A stretch of 64,000 nt of DNA, taken from NCBI GenBank assembly GCA_035641315.1, contig DASQUK010000054.1, positions 7,098 to 71,097 on the forward strand, given 5' to 3'. Below the pieces are notes generated by a model, which ran no database searches, was not told the DNA's origin, and was given only the letters and a program-made list of their open reading frames with translations. Of the stretch, positions 1 to 7,703 are shown in pieces (the stretch's first letter is position 1; each line of letters begins with the position of its first letter). Position numbers and translations under genes: made by a program. This DNA comes from DASQUK01 sp035641315. Its GTDB lineage: Bacteria; Actinomycetota; Acidimicrobiia; Acidimicrobiales; VFJN01.

Positions 1-1
1 C

Positions 2-2317
2 GTCGTCGCCACCCGCGCCGAGCCGCTGGGCATCGAGGTGGTGGTGGGCGACCCGGCCACTGACCTCTCCCCCACCGACACGTTCGGCGTGCTGCTCCAG
101 CACCCGGGGACCTCAGGCGTGGTGCGCGACCTGCGCCCGGTCATCGACGCCGTGCACGGCGCCGGTGGGCTCGCCGTCGTGTCCACCGACCTGCTGGCGT
201 GCACGCTGCTGGTACCGCCCGGCGAGCTGGGGGCCGACGCCGCCGTGGGCTCGGCCCAGCGCTTCGGCGTGCCCATGGGCTTCGGCGGACCGCACGCCGG
301 CTTCCTCGCCACCCGCGACGCCTACCGGCGGTCGCTGCCGGGTCGCCTGGTGGGCGTGTCGGTGGACAGCGCCGGACGGCCGGCGCACCGGCTCGCGCTG
401 CAGACGCGCGAGCAGCACATCCGCCGGGAGAAGGCCACGTCGAACATCTGCACCGCCCAGGTGCTGCTGGCGGTCATGGCCGCGATGTACGCCGTGTACC
501 ACGGATCGGACGGATTGCGGGCCATCGCGGGAAAGGTGCAAAGGCAGACGACTGGCCTCGCTCTCCGACTGCGTGACGCCGGCTACGAGCTGGCCAACGA
601 CACCTGGTTCGACACGCTGACCCTGCGGACGCCGGGCCAGGCCGCCGAGATCTGTGAGCGGGCCCGGGAGCGGAGCCTCAACCTGCGGCGGGTGGACGCC
701 GACACGGTGGCGTTGTCGCTCGATGAGACGACGACGACGCCTGACGTGACGCGACGGCTGGCGGAGATCTTCGGGCTGGAGGGCGGGTGGCTGGCGTTCA
801 CGCCGGGCCAGGGCATCCCCGAACCCGAGCGGCGCACCAGCGACTACCTCATCCATCCCGTCTTCCACGAGCACCGCAGCGAGACCGAGATGCTGCGGTA
901 CCTCCGGCGGCTGGCCGACAAGGACGTGGCGCTGGACCGGGCGATGATCCCGCTCGGCTCGTGCACCATGAAGCTCAACGCCACCACCGAGATGGAGCCG
1001 GTGACGTGGCCGGAGTTCGCGAACGTCCATCCCTTCGCGCCGCTCGACCAGGCCGAGGGCTACCTCGAGCTGATCCACGAGCTCGAGGCCATGCTCGGCG
1101 AGATGACCGGCTACGACGCCGTGTCGCTGCAGCCCAACGCCGGTTCCCAGGGCGAGCTGGCCGGGCTGCTGGCCATCCGTGCGTACCACCGCAGCCAGGG
1201 CGACGAGCAGCGCGACGTGTGCCTCATCCCGGCGTCGGCGCACGGTACCAACGCAGCGTCGGCGGTCATGGCCGGCATGCGGGTGGTCGTGGTGGCGTGC
1301 GACGCCGACGGGAACGTCGACCTCGGCGATTTCCGGTCCAAGGCCGACGAGCACGGCGAGCGACTGGCCGCGCTCATGGTCACCTACCCGTCGACCCACG
1401 GCGTGTTCGAGGCCCGGATCACCGAGATCTGCGACGTGGTCCACGAGCACGGCGGGCAGGTCTACGTCGACGGCGCCAACCTCAACGCGCTGGTCGGCGT
1501 CGCCCGCCCCGGGTGGTTCGGCGGCGACGTCAGCCACCTCAACCTGCACAAGACGTTCTGCATCCCCCACGGCGGCGGCGGGCCCGGCGTGGGACCGGTG
1601 GCGGCGCGGGCCCACCTGGCGCCGTTCCTGCCCAACCATCCGGCCGCGCCCGAGGCGGGGCCCGCGACCGGCCCGGGACCGGTGTCGGCTGCACCCTGGG
1701 GGTCGGCCGGGATCCTGCCGATCAGCTACGCCTACGCCAAGCTCATGGGCCCCGACGGCCTGCGCCGGGCCACCGAGGTGGCGATCCTCAGCGCCAACTA
1801 CATCGCCGCCCGGCTCGGCGAGCACTACCCGGTGCTCTACGCCGGCGAGCACGGCCGGGTGGCGCACGAGTGCATCATCGACGTGCGGGGCATCACCCGG
1901 GACACCGGGGTCACCGTCGACGACGTCGCCAAGCGGCTGATCGACTACGGCTTCCACGCCCCGACGATGAGCTTCCCGGTGGCGGGGACGCTGATGATCG
2001 AGCCCACCGAGTCGGAGTCCCTGGTCGAGATCGACCGGTTCTGCGACGCCATGATCGCCATCAAGGCCGAGATCGACCGGGTGGCGAGCGGCGAGTGGCC
2101 GTTGGCCGACAGCCCGCTGCGCCGCGCCCCCCATACCGCCGAGGACCTGCTGGTGCCCGACTGGGACCGGCCCTACTCGCGCGAGGACGCCGCCTATCCG
2201 GTGGCCGGGCTACGCCAGGCCAAGTACTGGCCGCCGGTGAGCCGCATCGACGGCAGCTACGGCGACCGCCACCTGGTGTGCGCCTGTCCTCCGCCCGAGG
2301 CCTTCGAACGCGGTTGA
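2..2317 (+). CDS. gcvP: Glycine dehydrogenase (aminomethyl-transferring), P-protein, 5'-truncated
   Basis: PLP-dependent P-protein of the glycine cleavage system, which decarboxylates glycine and passes the aminomethyl group to lipoyl-GcvH. The open frame runs in from the left edge (first readable residues VVATRAEPLGI), so the N-terminal quarter is missing; the first in-frame ATG at 38 is not the true start. The visible part covers the end of the N-terminal PLP-fold half and the whole C-terminal half. The PLP lysine lies in NLHKTFCIPHGGGGPG (around 1540-1590), the hallmark of the family; MIPLGSCTMKLN and GSQGELAGL are also conserved. Length fits the single-chain fused P-protein of about 950 residues found in actinobacteria. 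It is followed by a large inverted repeat that separates it from the convergent gene. Family assignment is very secure; nothing is known here about its upstream partners. Confidence 0.97.
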   Translation, partial: VVATRAEPLGIEVVVGDPATDLSPTDTFGVLLQHPGTSGVVRDLRPVIDAVHGAGGLAVVSTDLLACTLLVPPGELGADAAVGSAQRFGVPMGFGGPHAGFLATRDAYRRSLPGRLVGVSVDSAGRPAHRLALQTREQHIRREKATSNICTAQVLLAVMAAMYAVYHGSDGLRAIAGKVQRQTTGLALRLRDAGYELANDTWFDTLTLRTPGQAAEICERARERSLNLRRVDADTVALSLDETTTTPDVTRRLAEIFGLEGGWLAFTPGQGIPEPERRTSDYLIHPVFHEHRSETEMLRYLRRLADKDVALDRAMIPLGSCTMKLNATTEMEPVTWPEFANVHPFAPLDQAEGYLELIHELEAMLGEMTGYDAVSLQPNAGSQGELAGLLAIRAYHRSQGDEQRDVCLIPASAHGTNAASAVMAGMRVVVVACDADGNVDLGDFRSKADEHGERLAALMVTYPSTHGVFEARITEICDVVHEHGGQVYVDGANLNALVGVARPGWFGGDVSHLNLHKTFCIPHGGGGPGVGPVAARAHLAPFLPNHPAAPEAGPATGPGPVSAAPWGSAGILPISYAYAKLMGPDGLRRATEVAILSANYIAARLGEHYPVLYAGEHGRVAHECIIDVRGITRDTGVTVDDVAKRLIDYGFHAPTMSFPVAGTLMIEPTESESLVEIDRFCDAMIAIKAEIDRVASGEWPLADSPLRRAPHTAEDLLVPDWDRPYSREDAAYPVAGLRQAKYWPPVSRIDGSYGDRHLVCACPPPEAFERG

Positions 2318-2374
2318 GCCGCCTGGGTCACTGATTGGCATCTCTCGATGCCAGTTCAGCGGCTCAGGCGGCTC
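2316..2374. terminator. Nested inverted repeat, likely bidirectional terminator
   Basis: Outer arms GAGCCGCCT (2316-2324) and AGGCGGCTC (2366-2374) enclose an inner hairpin TGGCAT (2336-2341) / ATGCCA (2348-2353). It begins in the gcvP stop codon and lies between convergent genes, the expected place for a shared terminator. No T-run follows. Confidence 0.6.
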
Positions 2375-2433
2375 TGTGACGAACGTAACACCGCCCACGT
2401 TCGCTGGGAAGGAAAATCTGCGCGCCCCGCTGC

Positions 2434-3465
2434 TCAGCCGCTGACGAGTGACGTGATCTGCTCGAGCAGCGGCGGCGGGCCAGCGACCAGCAAGGTCGTG
2501 ACGCAACTGGCCCGCCAGCGCTCCAGGTCGTCGCGGATCTTCGCGGGCGGGCCCACCAGGTAGACGTCCTCCACCATCGGCGTGGTCACGGCGGCGATGG
2601 CATCGGACTTGCGGCCGTCCAGGTAGGCCTCCTGGATCTTCTCGCACTCCGCCTCGTACCCCAGCCGCACGAACACGTCCTTGTGGAAGTTGCGGTCGCG
2701 GGCGCCCATGCCGCCGATGTACAACGCGAGGTTGGGCCGCATCAGATCGGCACAGGCCTCGACGTCGTCGCCCGGGATGAACGGCGCGACGCACGCCACC
2801 TCGAAGTCGTCGGCCGTGTGGCGGGCGGCCGGCCGGGCGAACCCCTCGGCCAGCGCCTGGCGGTAGGAGGCGTCGGCCCGGGGCGAGAAGAACATCGGCA
2901 GCCAGCCGTCGCCGATCTCGGCCGCCAGCGCCACGTTCTTCGGTCCCTCGGCGCCGAGGTAGATCGGGATGTGGGTGCGGAGCGGCCGCACGATCGACTT
3001 GAGCGGCCTGCCCAACCCGGTCCCGCCCGGCAACGGCATCGAGTAGTGCTCGCCGTGGTACTCGACCGGCTCCTCGCGGGCGACGATGCGGCGCACGATG
3101 TCGATGTACTCGCGGGTGCGGGACAGGGGCTTGGCGTAGTCCTGCCCGTACCAGCCCTCGACCACCTGCGGTCCTGAGACGCCGAGCCCGAGGATCAGCC
3201 GGCCGCCCGACAGGTGATCGAGCGTGATGGCGGTCATCGCCGTCGACGCCGGCGTCCGCGCCGAGATCTGGGTGATGGCCGTGCCCAGCTTGATCCGCTG
3301 CGTGGCGGCACCCCACCAGGCGAGGGGGGTGAAGCAGTCGGACCCGTAGGCCTCCGCGGTCCAGATCGAGTCGAAGCCCAGGGCCTCGGCGGCGGCGATC
3401 TGCTCGGCGGCGTCGGGCGGCGGTCCGCTGGGCGGCCAGTACCCGACGACCAGCCCGAGCTTCAC
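2434..3465 (-). CDS. LLM-class F420-dependent oxidoreductase
   Basis: Luciferase-like monooxygenase fold protein of 343 residues, of the actinobacterial type that normally uses reduced F420 rather than FMN. The N-terminus MKLGLVVGYWP and the motif LDHLSGGRLILGLGVSGP (about residues 80-100), followed by YIDIVRRI, are typical. Substrate cannot be told from sequence. It lies 19 bases downstream of the DivIVA-like gene on the same strand and is probably cotranscribed with it. A protein of this class sits beside lipid-transfer thiolases in the M. tuberculosis KstR regulon, but here it is 5 kb from the comparable operon and lacks the KstR-type site, so I do not link them. F420 use is family inference. 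Confidence 0.88.
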   Translation of the reverse strand: MKLGLVVGYWPPSGPPPDAAEQIAAAEALGFDSIWTAEAYGSDCFTPLAWWGAATQRIKLGTAITQISARTPASTAMTAITLDHLSGGRLILGLGVSGPQVVEGWYGQDYAKPLSRTREYIDIVRRIVAREEPVEYHGEHYSMPLPGGTGLGRPLKSIVRPLRTHIPIYLGAEGPKNVALAAEIGDGWLPMFFSPRADASYRQALAEGFARPAARHTADDFEVACVAPFIPGDDVEACADLMRPNLALYIGGMGARDRNFHKDVFVRLGYEAECEKIQEAYLDGRKSDAIAAVTTPMVEDVYLVGPPAKIRDDLERWRASCVTTLLVAGPPPLLEQITSLVSG

Positions 3466-3484
3466 GTGTTGCGCCCTCGGGTCG

Positions 3485-4774
3485 TCACCCGGCGCTGCCC
3501 GCCACCCGCAGCTCGTTGTCGTCGGACGAGCCGTTGCTGTCGCCGGAGGTGGCCTCCTCCACCGCCTCCTGCACGTCCTCGACCTTCTCGGTCGCCTCCT
3601 CGACGGTCGCCTGCTGGTCGCCGGGCAGGGTGCCCAGCCCGGCCAGGCCGGAGAGCATCTCGCGCAGCTGGGTGAGCTGGCCGGTGACGGCGTCGCGCTG
3701 GCGGGTGAGCTCGCCGACCTCTCGCTCGGCGGTCTGCTTGGTGACCTCGGCGTGCGTCTTGGCGTCGAACACGAGCTGCTCGGCTTCGGACTTGGCGTCG
3801 GCGGCGGTCCGCTCGGCGAACGCCTTGGCCTTGTCGACGATCTCGTTGGCTTCGGCCTCGCTGTTGCGCCGGCGCTGCTCGGCGGCCTGCTCGATCTCCT
3901 TGGCCCGGGCGTCGGCCGCCTTGGCCCGCTGCTCGGCCTCGGCCACCAGCTTCTGGGTGGCGGCGACGGCGGAATCGTGGCGCTCGCTCTCCTCGCGCTC
4001 GGACCGCTCGCGGCGCTCCGCGAGCTCGAGCTCGAGCGCCTGCAGCTCGGCCTCGCGCTTCTCCTTGGCCTTGGTGAGCAGCTTGGACGCGGCGGCCCGC
4101 TTCTCTTCGGCCTCCCGGGACGCCACGTTGCGCAGCTCGATGATCTCGCGCTCGGCCGTGGCCCGGATGGTGGCGATCTCGCGCTCGGCCGTGGCGCGGT
4201 GCTCCGCGACCTCGTGGTCGGTGACCGAGCGCAGCTGGCTGGTCTCCCGCTCGGCCTCGGCCCTGAGCGCCTCGGCCTCGCGCTTGGCCGAGGCCCGCAG
4301 CTCGTTGGCCTCGCGCTCGGCGGAGTCGCGCGTGGCCTTGGCCTCGCGCTCCGCGGCGGTCTTGACGGCGGTGGCGACGGCGCGGGCCTTCTCGACCACC
4401 TCCTTGGATTCGAGGTGAGCGGCGGCGATCAGCTTCTCGGCCTCGCGCTTGGACTCGCCGCGGTGCTCCTTGGCCTGCTCCTCGGCCAGCCGCAGCAGCT
4501 GCTCGACGCGCGTGCCCAGCCCGGACAGCGTGGGCTGCGCCCGCTCCTCGAGTTGCTTGGCCTGTTCAGCGACCTTGCGTTCGAGCTCGTTGATGCGATC
4601 GCGGGCGTCGGTGGTGCCGGTCTTGGCCTTGGCGGCGGTGGTGGTCAGTTCGTCGATGCGGGCCTGCAGCCGCTCGATGAACATGTCGACCTGTGTGCGC
4701 TCGTAACCCCTGAGGACGATGGTGAAGTCAGGGGTGCCGGCGCTGTCGGTCGTCGGCGAAGTGGTTGTCCCCAT
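3485..4774 (-). CDS. DivIVA-like long coiled-coil protein
   Basis: 429-residue protein with a short N-terminal DivIVA-type module (LRGYERTQVDMFI, residues about 20-35; this segment binds membrane in Wag31/DivIVA) followed by about 330 residues of almost pure heptad coiled coil rich in Ala, Glu, Lys and Arg. The middle (about residues 120-230) contains degenerate repeats of the type AEREA-ELRA. The C-terminal 40 residues are acidic and Ser/Gly-rich. Proteins of this design organise the cell pole or cytoskeleton in actinobacteria; that role is inferred. It is the first gene of a probable two-gene unit with the LLM oxidoreductase and is divergent from the histidine kinase. It could equally be named a cellulose-binding-protein-like scaffold, a common mis-annotation for these coils. 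Confidence 0.8.
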   Translation of the reverse strand: MGTTTSPTTDSAGTPDFTIVLRGYERTQVDMFIERLQARIDELTTTAAKAKTGTTDARDRINELERKVAEQAKQLEERAQPTLSGLGTRVEQLLRLAEEQAKEHRGESKREAEKLIAAAHLESKEVVEKARAVATAVKTAAEREAKATRDSAEREANELRASAKREAEALRAEAERETSQLRSVTDHEVAEHRATAEREIATIRATAEREIIELRNVASREAEEKRAAASKLLTKAKEKREAELQALELELAERRERSEREESERHDSAVAATQKLVAEAEQRAKAADARAKEIEQAAEQRRRNSEAEANEIVDKAKAFAERTAADAKSEAEQLVFDAKTHAEVTKQTAEREVGELTRQRDAVTGQLTQLREMLSGLAGLGTLPGDQQATVEEATEKVEDVQEAVEEATSGDSNGSSDDNELRVAGSAG

Positions 4775-4848
4775 GAGGTTCCACTATGACAGACCTGGCA
4801 AGGGTCGGTGGCCTGCGTGGGCCCCAAAATTTCGCCGCCGGCGGCCGG

Positions 4849-4854
4849 TAGGTT
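4849..4854 (+). promoter_or_regulatory. Leaderless-type -10 box (TAGGTT) of the histidine kinase
   Basis: TANNNT box ending 7 bases before the GTG at 4862; it supports that start over an in-frame ATG at 4808. Confidence 0.5.
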
Positions 4855-4861
4855 CCCTGTC

Positions 4862-6058
4862 GTGTCGACTGTCGGCGATCGCGGAGAACCAGCGGACACC
4901 GCAGCCTGCGAGCCCGAGACGACGGGAGCGGTGCTGGCGGCACTCTCCGCGGCCATGCGGGCGGTCACGCTGGGGTCGTCGCTCGATCGCGTCCTGCACC
5001 AGCTCGCCGAGAGCGCCCGCGAACTGGTGGGCGCCCGCTATGCCGCCATCGGTCTGCCCGAGCCCGAGGGCGACGAGTTCTCCCGCTTCATCACCGTGGG
5101 GATGAGCGACGAGCTCATCGGGCAGCTCGGTCCCCTGCCGCGCACCCACGGCCTGCTCGACGCCATGCTCACCGACCCGTCGCCGTTCCGCACCGACGAC
5201 ATCACCAAGGACCCACGCTTCCGGGGCTGGTGGCCGGCCGCCCACCCGCAGATGCGCTCCTTCCTCGGCGTGCCCATCGTGTCGGCCGGCGACATCATCG
5301 GCGCCTTCTACCTGACCGACAAGCGGGGGGAGGCCGGCTTCAGCGCCGCCGACGAATCGGCCGTGGTCCTGCTCGCCTCGCACGCCGCCATCGCCATCGA
5401 CCAGGCCCGCCTGTTCGAGGACAGCCGGGAGCTCGCGCTGGTGCAGGAGCGGGGGCGGCTGGCCCGCGAGCTGCACGACGCCATGAGCCAATCGCTGTTC
5501 AGCCTGCAGCTGTCGGCCGAGACGGCCGGGCGACTGCTGGAGCGCAACCCGGCGGGCGCAGCCGAGCAGCTCGCCGCGGTGCGGGCGCTCGCCGGTCGCG
5601 TGGCGGCCGAGCTGCGAACCACGGTCGAGGGGCTGCGACCCGCCGACCTCGAGCGCGACGGGCTCGTCGCCACCTTGGACACGCAGCTCACCGTGGCGGG
5701 CCGCGCCCACGACGTGCCGGTGGAGCTCGAGGCGGGCGAGCTGCCGGAGCTCGACCCCGACGACGAGCATCAGATCCTCCGGATCGCCCAAGAGGCGGTC
5801 ACCAACGCCCTCCATCACGCGGACGCCAAGCGGGTGCGGGTGACGCTCGGCGCCGAGGCGGGTCCTGACGGCAACAAGGCGCTCGTGCTGCGCGTCGGCG
5901 ACGACGGCCGCGGCTTCGATCCGACGGCCCGCGCCGTGCGGGCGCGCCGCCTGGGGCTCACCTCGATGAACGAGCGGGCCGCCTCACTCGGCGGCTCGCT
6001 CACGATCACCTCGGCGCCCGGTGAGGGCACCACGGTCGAGCTCCGGATGCTCCAGTAG
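4862..6058 (+). CDS. GAF-domain sensor histidine kinase (NarL/DegS type)
   Basis: Soluble two-component kinase of about 398 residues. A GAF sensor domain (about residues 30-170, including FLGVPIVSAGDIIGAFYLTD) is followed by a HisKA_3 dimerisation segment with the phospho-accepting histidine in ARELHDAMSQ (about residue 204) and a HATPase_c domain with N box QEAVTNALHHA, G1 DDGRGFD and G2 GLTSMNER. No membrane helix is visible, so it senses a cytoplasmic signal or a bound cofactor, as DevS/DosS-type GAF kinases do; the ligand is unknown. The response regulator follows after 21 bases and is the obvious partner. I prefer the GTG at 4862 because a TAGGTT box lies 7 bases upstream; an ATG at 4808 would add 18 low-complexity residues. 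Confidence 0.93.
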   Translation: MSTVGDRGEPADTAACEPETTGAVLAALSAAMRAVTLGSSLDRVLHQLAESARELVGARYAAIGLPEPEGDEFSRFITVGMSDELIGQLGPLPRTHGLLDAMLTDPSPFRTDDITKDPRFRGWWPAAHPQMRSFLGVPIVSAGDIIGAFYLTDKRGEAGFSAADESAVVLLASHAAIAIDQARLFEDSRELALVQERGRLARELHDAMSQSLFSLQLSAETAGRLLERNPAGAAEQLAAVRALAGRVAAELRTTVEGLRPADLERDGLVATLDTQLTVAGRAHDVPVELEAGELPELDPDDEHQILRIAQEAVTNALHHADAKRVRVTLGAEAGPDGNKALVLRVGDDGRGFDPTARAVRARRLGLTSMNERAASLGGSLTITSAPGEGTTVELRMLQ

Positions 6059-6105
6059 GTCTTCGAAGGAAAGTGGGCCATGACCCCAGAAGATCTTCGA
6101 AGACC
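6058..6105 (+). promoter_or_regulatory. Inverted repeat enclosing the response-regulator start codon
   Basis: Perfect 11-base arms GGTCTTCGAAG (6058-6068) and CTTCGAAGACC (6095-6105) bracket the weak ribosome binding site (AAGGA, 6066-6070, partly in the left arm) and the ATG at 6080. In mRNA this could hide or expose the start; as DNA each arm contains the palindrome CTTCGAAG. Confidence 0.5.
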
Positions 6106-6775
6106 GATCCGGGTGGCGATCAGCGACGACCACCCAGTGGTGCGCCAGGGCCTGCGGTCGTTCCTCGAGGCCCAGGGGTTCGAGGTCGTGGGCGAGGCCG
6201 CCGACGGCGACGAGGCGGTGGGTCTGGTCGAACGCACGCACCCCGACGTGCTGCTCACCGACATCGTCATGCCCGGCGTCGACGGCATCGAGGCGATCCG
6301 CCGGCTGCGGGCGGCGGGGTCGTCCGTCGGCATCCTGGTGCTCACCAGCTTCAGCGGCGCGGAGCAGGTGATCCCCGCCATCCAGGCCGGCGCCGACGGC
6401 TACATGCTCAAGGACGCCGGGCCCGACGCCCTGGATGGCGCCATCCGGGCGGTGCACCGGGGCGAGCCGTTGCTGGCGCCCGAGGCGGCGGCGGTGGTCA
6501 TGGCCAAGGTGGCTGACGCCTCCGACCCGGCGTCGGGGGCCGGCGGCGCGGCATCGACCGATCCCGACGTCGAGCGGCTCACGGCCCGCGAGCGCGAGGT
6601 GCTGGCCGGGCTGGGGCGGGGGCTGTCCAACCGGCAGCTCGCCGCCGAGCTGTACGTGTCGGAGAAGACGGTGAAGACACACGTCTCCAACGTGCTCGCC
6701 AAGCTGCGGCTGGCCGACCGCACGCAGGCGGCGCTCTTCGCCGTCCGGGTGGGCCTGGTCGACCCACGCGCCTAG
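6080..6775 (+). CDS. LuxR/NarL-family response regulator
   Basis: 231-residue DNA-binding response regulator. Receiver domain residues 10-130 with acidic pocket DD (16-17), phospho-acceptor Asp61 in LLTDIVMPG and the conserved lysine in GYMLKDA. A short linker leads to a C-terminal GerE/LuxR helix-turn-helix: LTAREREVLAGLGRGLSNRQ and SEKTVKTHVSNVLAKL. It follows the GAF histidine kinase in the same operon and should be its target regulator. Genes controlled cannot be read from sequence. The start codon is embedded in a long inverted repeat, so regulator synthesis may be tuned separately from the kinase. Confidence 0.96.
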   Translation: MTPEDLRRPIRVAISDDHPVVRQGLRSFLEAQGFEVVGEAADGDEAVGLVERTHPDVLLTDIVMPGVDGIEAIRRLRAAGSSVGILVLTSFSGAEQVIPAIQAGADGYMLKDAGPDALDGAIRAVHRGEPLLAPEAAAVVMAKVADASDPASGAGGAASTDPDVERLTAREREVLAGLGRGLSNRQLAAELYVSEKTVKTHVSNVLAKLRLADRTQAALFAVRVGLVDPRA

Positions 6776-6877
6776 CTCTGGCCTAGGTCCCGCGACCGAG
6801 CCAGAACCCGTCCCGGGGCCGATGGCAGACACCCGGTCGCTCCTTACGTTGCCCTCAGACGACGAAGGAGCTCGAAA

Positions 6878-7612
6878 GTGCGAAGGACAGCTCTCATCAC
6901 GGGTGGCAGCCGGGGGTTCGGATTGGCCCTGGCCCGCCGCCTCGCATCGGACGGCTGGAACCTGGTGGTCGACGGCCGGGACGCCGCGGCGCTCGAGGGA
7001 GCGCGGCGCGAGATCGACGCTGCCGGTCCGGGGACGGTCATCGCCCTGGCCGGCGACATCACCGACCCGGTCCACGTCGCGGCACTGGTGAACGCGGCCG
7101 CCGGGCAGGGCAGCTTCGAGCTGCTGGTCAACAACGCCGGCACCCTCGGGCCCTCCCCCCTCCCGCACGTCGCCTGGTTGCGGACCGCCGACCTGGAGCG
7201 GATCCTGCAGACCAACGTGGTGGCGCCGCTGCGGCTGGTGCAGGCCGCCCTCCCCCACCTGCGGGCCGCCCGGGGCGCGATCGTCAACGTGACCTCCGAC
7301 GCCGCGGTCGAGGGCTACGAGGGGTGGGGCGGCTACGGCGCCTCCAAGGCGGCGCTGGAGCAGCTCAGCCGGGTGCTGGCGGCCGAGGAGGCCGACCTGC
7401 GGGTTTGGTGTGTCGACCCCGGCGACATGCGCACGCAGATGCACCAGGACGCGTTCCCGGGCGAGGACATCTCGGATCGCCCCACGCCCGAGAGCCGGGT
7501 GCCGGGGCTGGTGCGCCTGATCGACGAGCGCCGGCCGAGCGGCCGTTACCGGGTCGAGGACCTGTTGGATGCGGCCGGCCCCGCATCCGACGGAGAGCTG
7601 GTCGGCTTGTGA
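6878..7612 (+). CDS. SDR-family oxidoreductase
   Basis: 244-residue short-chain dehydrogenase/reductase. The Rossmann dinucleotide motif GGSRGFG is at residues 9-15, NNAG at about 85, and the catalytic Ser-Tyr-Lys set includes YGASK (about 154-158). The C-terminus after PGDMRTQM resembles SDRs that stand next to QueA-like proteins. It starts with GTG 10 bases after a good AAGGAG site (6862-6867). The stop codon TGA falls exactly at the beginning of the hairpin-rich element that leads into the QueA-like gene, so the two are almost certainly cotranscribed. Substrate unknown; the pairing hints at a shared modified-nucleoside or pterin-like substrate, but this is speculation. Confidence 0.87.
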   Translation: MRRTALITGGSRGFGLALARRLASDGWNLVVDGRDAAALEGARREIDAAGPGTVIALAGDITDPVHVAALVNAAAGQGSFELLVNNAGTLGPSPLPHVAWLRTADLERILQTNVVAPLRLVQAALPHLRAARGAIVNVTSDAAVEGYEGWGGYGASKAALEQLSRVLAAEEADLRVWCVDPGDMRTQMHQDAFPGEDISDRPTPESRVPGLVRLIDERRPSGRYRVEDLLDAAGPASDGELVGL

Positions 7613-7703
7613 GCGAGCGTAAGCGAGCGAACCATAGGCACAGTGGGTTACTCGCCGCGGAGCGGCGATCTCTCATTGCCGTGCCGGAGGCACGGCAATG
7701 AGA
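7610..7703 (+). repeat. Start-codon-proximal triloop-hairpin element before the QueA-like gene
   Basis: Opens with TGAGCGAGCGT, the same 11 bases that open (on the minus strand) the elements before pafA and trmI. It contains two perfect hairpins with GGA loops: TCGCCGC / GCGGCGA (7652-7668) and TCTCATTGCCGTGCC / GGCACGGCAATGAGA (7671-7703). The second stem contains the ATG at 7698, and its GGA loop plus the next two bases form GGAGG, the ribosome binding site. Relationship to the minus-strand family is by the opening motif and architecture only. Confidence 0.65.

Noticed and set aside
113..2134. Long minus-strand open frame antisense to gcvP
   Set aside because: Composition is Arg/Pro/His-rich with no domain pattern; it arises from the high third-position GC of the real gene. 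The same applies to other long frames opposite or offset to dacB, dnaE2, pafA, prcB and the thioredoxin-like acidic DUF4193 gene.
2434..3465. Membership of the LLM oxidoreductase in the KstR-type regulon
   Set aside because: No TnnAACnnGTTnnA site was seen upstream and the gene follows the DivIVA-like gene instead.
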